Below are positions 63,925-64,000 of a stretch of 64,000 nt of DNA, piece after piece. Below the pieces are notes generated by a model. It had not been told where the DNA came from and ran no database searches. It was given only the letters and a program-made list of their open reading frames with translations. The DNA comes from Sphingomicrobium aestuariivivum (lineage in GTDB: Bacteria; Pseudomonadota; Alphaproteobacteria; Sphingomonadales; Sphingomonadaceae): contig NZ_CP102629.1 of assembly GCF_024721585.1 (NCBI RefSeq), positions 2,242,501 to 2,306,500 on the forward strand, read 5' to 3'. Position numbers and translations under genes: made by a program. Position 1 is the first letter of the stretch. Each line of letters starts with the position of its first letter.

Positions 63925-64000
63925 ATGGCCAAGATACGCGCTGACCAGCTGCTCGTCGCTCGCGGGCTCGCCGAGACCCGGACGAAGGCACAGGCCTATA
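63925..64000 (+). CDS. tlyA: TlyA-family rRNA methyltransferase, N-terminus only
   Basis: Only 25 codons are in the window: MAKIRADQLLVARGLAETRT and onward is the start of an S4 RNA-binding domain as in TlyA/hemolysin-A-like 2'-O-methyltransferases. The gene's usual proximity to dxs supports this. GGGGAGGG precedes the ATG. Confidence 0.75.
   Translation, partial: MAKIRADQLLVARGLAETRTKAQAY

Overview
The window is a GC-rich, gene-dense chromosomal segment of an alphaproteobacterium, most likely a sphingomonad (Sphingomonas/Sphingomicrobium type). The basis is the map-glnB-glnA, rplM-rpsI and dxs-tlyA arrangements, an S9 protein with an acidic N-terminal extension, GTG starts and many ATGA/GTGA overlaps between genes. 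Genus-level placement is inference. No insertion sequence, integrase, phage gene or CRISPR array was seen. One tRNA, Gly(CCC), was found.

Layout. 1-8.2 kb: a PilZ protein cut by the left edge, the nitrogen operon map-glnB-small HTH-glnA, a GFA-family protein, a CinA-type protein, a CPA1 antiporter with a cytoplasmic nucleotide-binding tail, and an OmpA lipoprotein. 8.8-16.2 kb: a tightly coupled seven-gene operon for aerobic CoA-dependent breakdown of an aromatic acid, best explained as 2-aminobenzoate: flavin monooxygenase/reductase, SDR, enoyl-CoA hydratase, acyl-CoA dehydrogenase, hotdog thioesterase, RidA and CoA ligase. 16.2-23.1 kb: a large LuxR-type ATPase regulator with a DUF4242 gene, divergent from a four-gene envelope locus. 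That locus encodes a small secreted cysteine-containing protein, a C39 peptidase and two coiled-coil outer-membrane barrels, and it resembles a reduced Fap (functional amyloid) export system. 23-29 kb: acetyl-CoA synthetase, a bacterial voltage-gated sodium channel, a YdcH-like protein, NhaA and TerC.

29.2-37.0 kb is the most unusual part. Two paralogous TIR-TM-TPR genes are each followed, after about 20 bases, by a small beta-rich protein of a shared but divergent type. Between them lie a SLOG-SLATT-type membrane protein and a two-TM potassium-channel-like gene with overlapping stop and start. TIR plus SLOG recalls the signalling logic of Thoeris, so a nucleotide-signal conflict system is the leading hypothesis. 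It is untested.

37-64 kb is mainly housekeeping and metabolism: copper resistance copAB; a GNAT protein and a queuosine-precursor transporter; nucleoside and nucleotide salvage genes (adenosine kinase, LOG phosphoribohydrolase, NupC, cytidine deaminase, 5'-nucleotidase-like lipoprotein, AMP nucleosidase); a MarR-EmrA-EmrB efflux operon; a serine hydrolase; rplM-rpsI; ctaA-cutA; merC-zur; dxs, a diacylglycerol kinase with an apparent CTG start, an EEP-family membrane protein, and the start of tlyA at the right edge.
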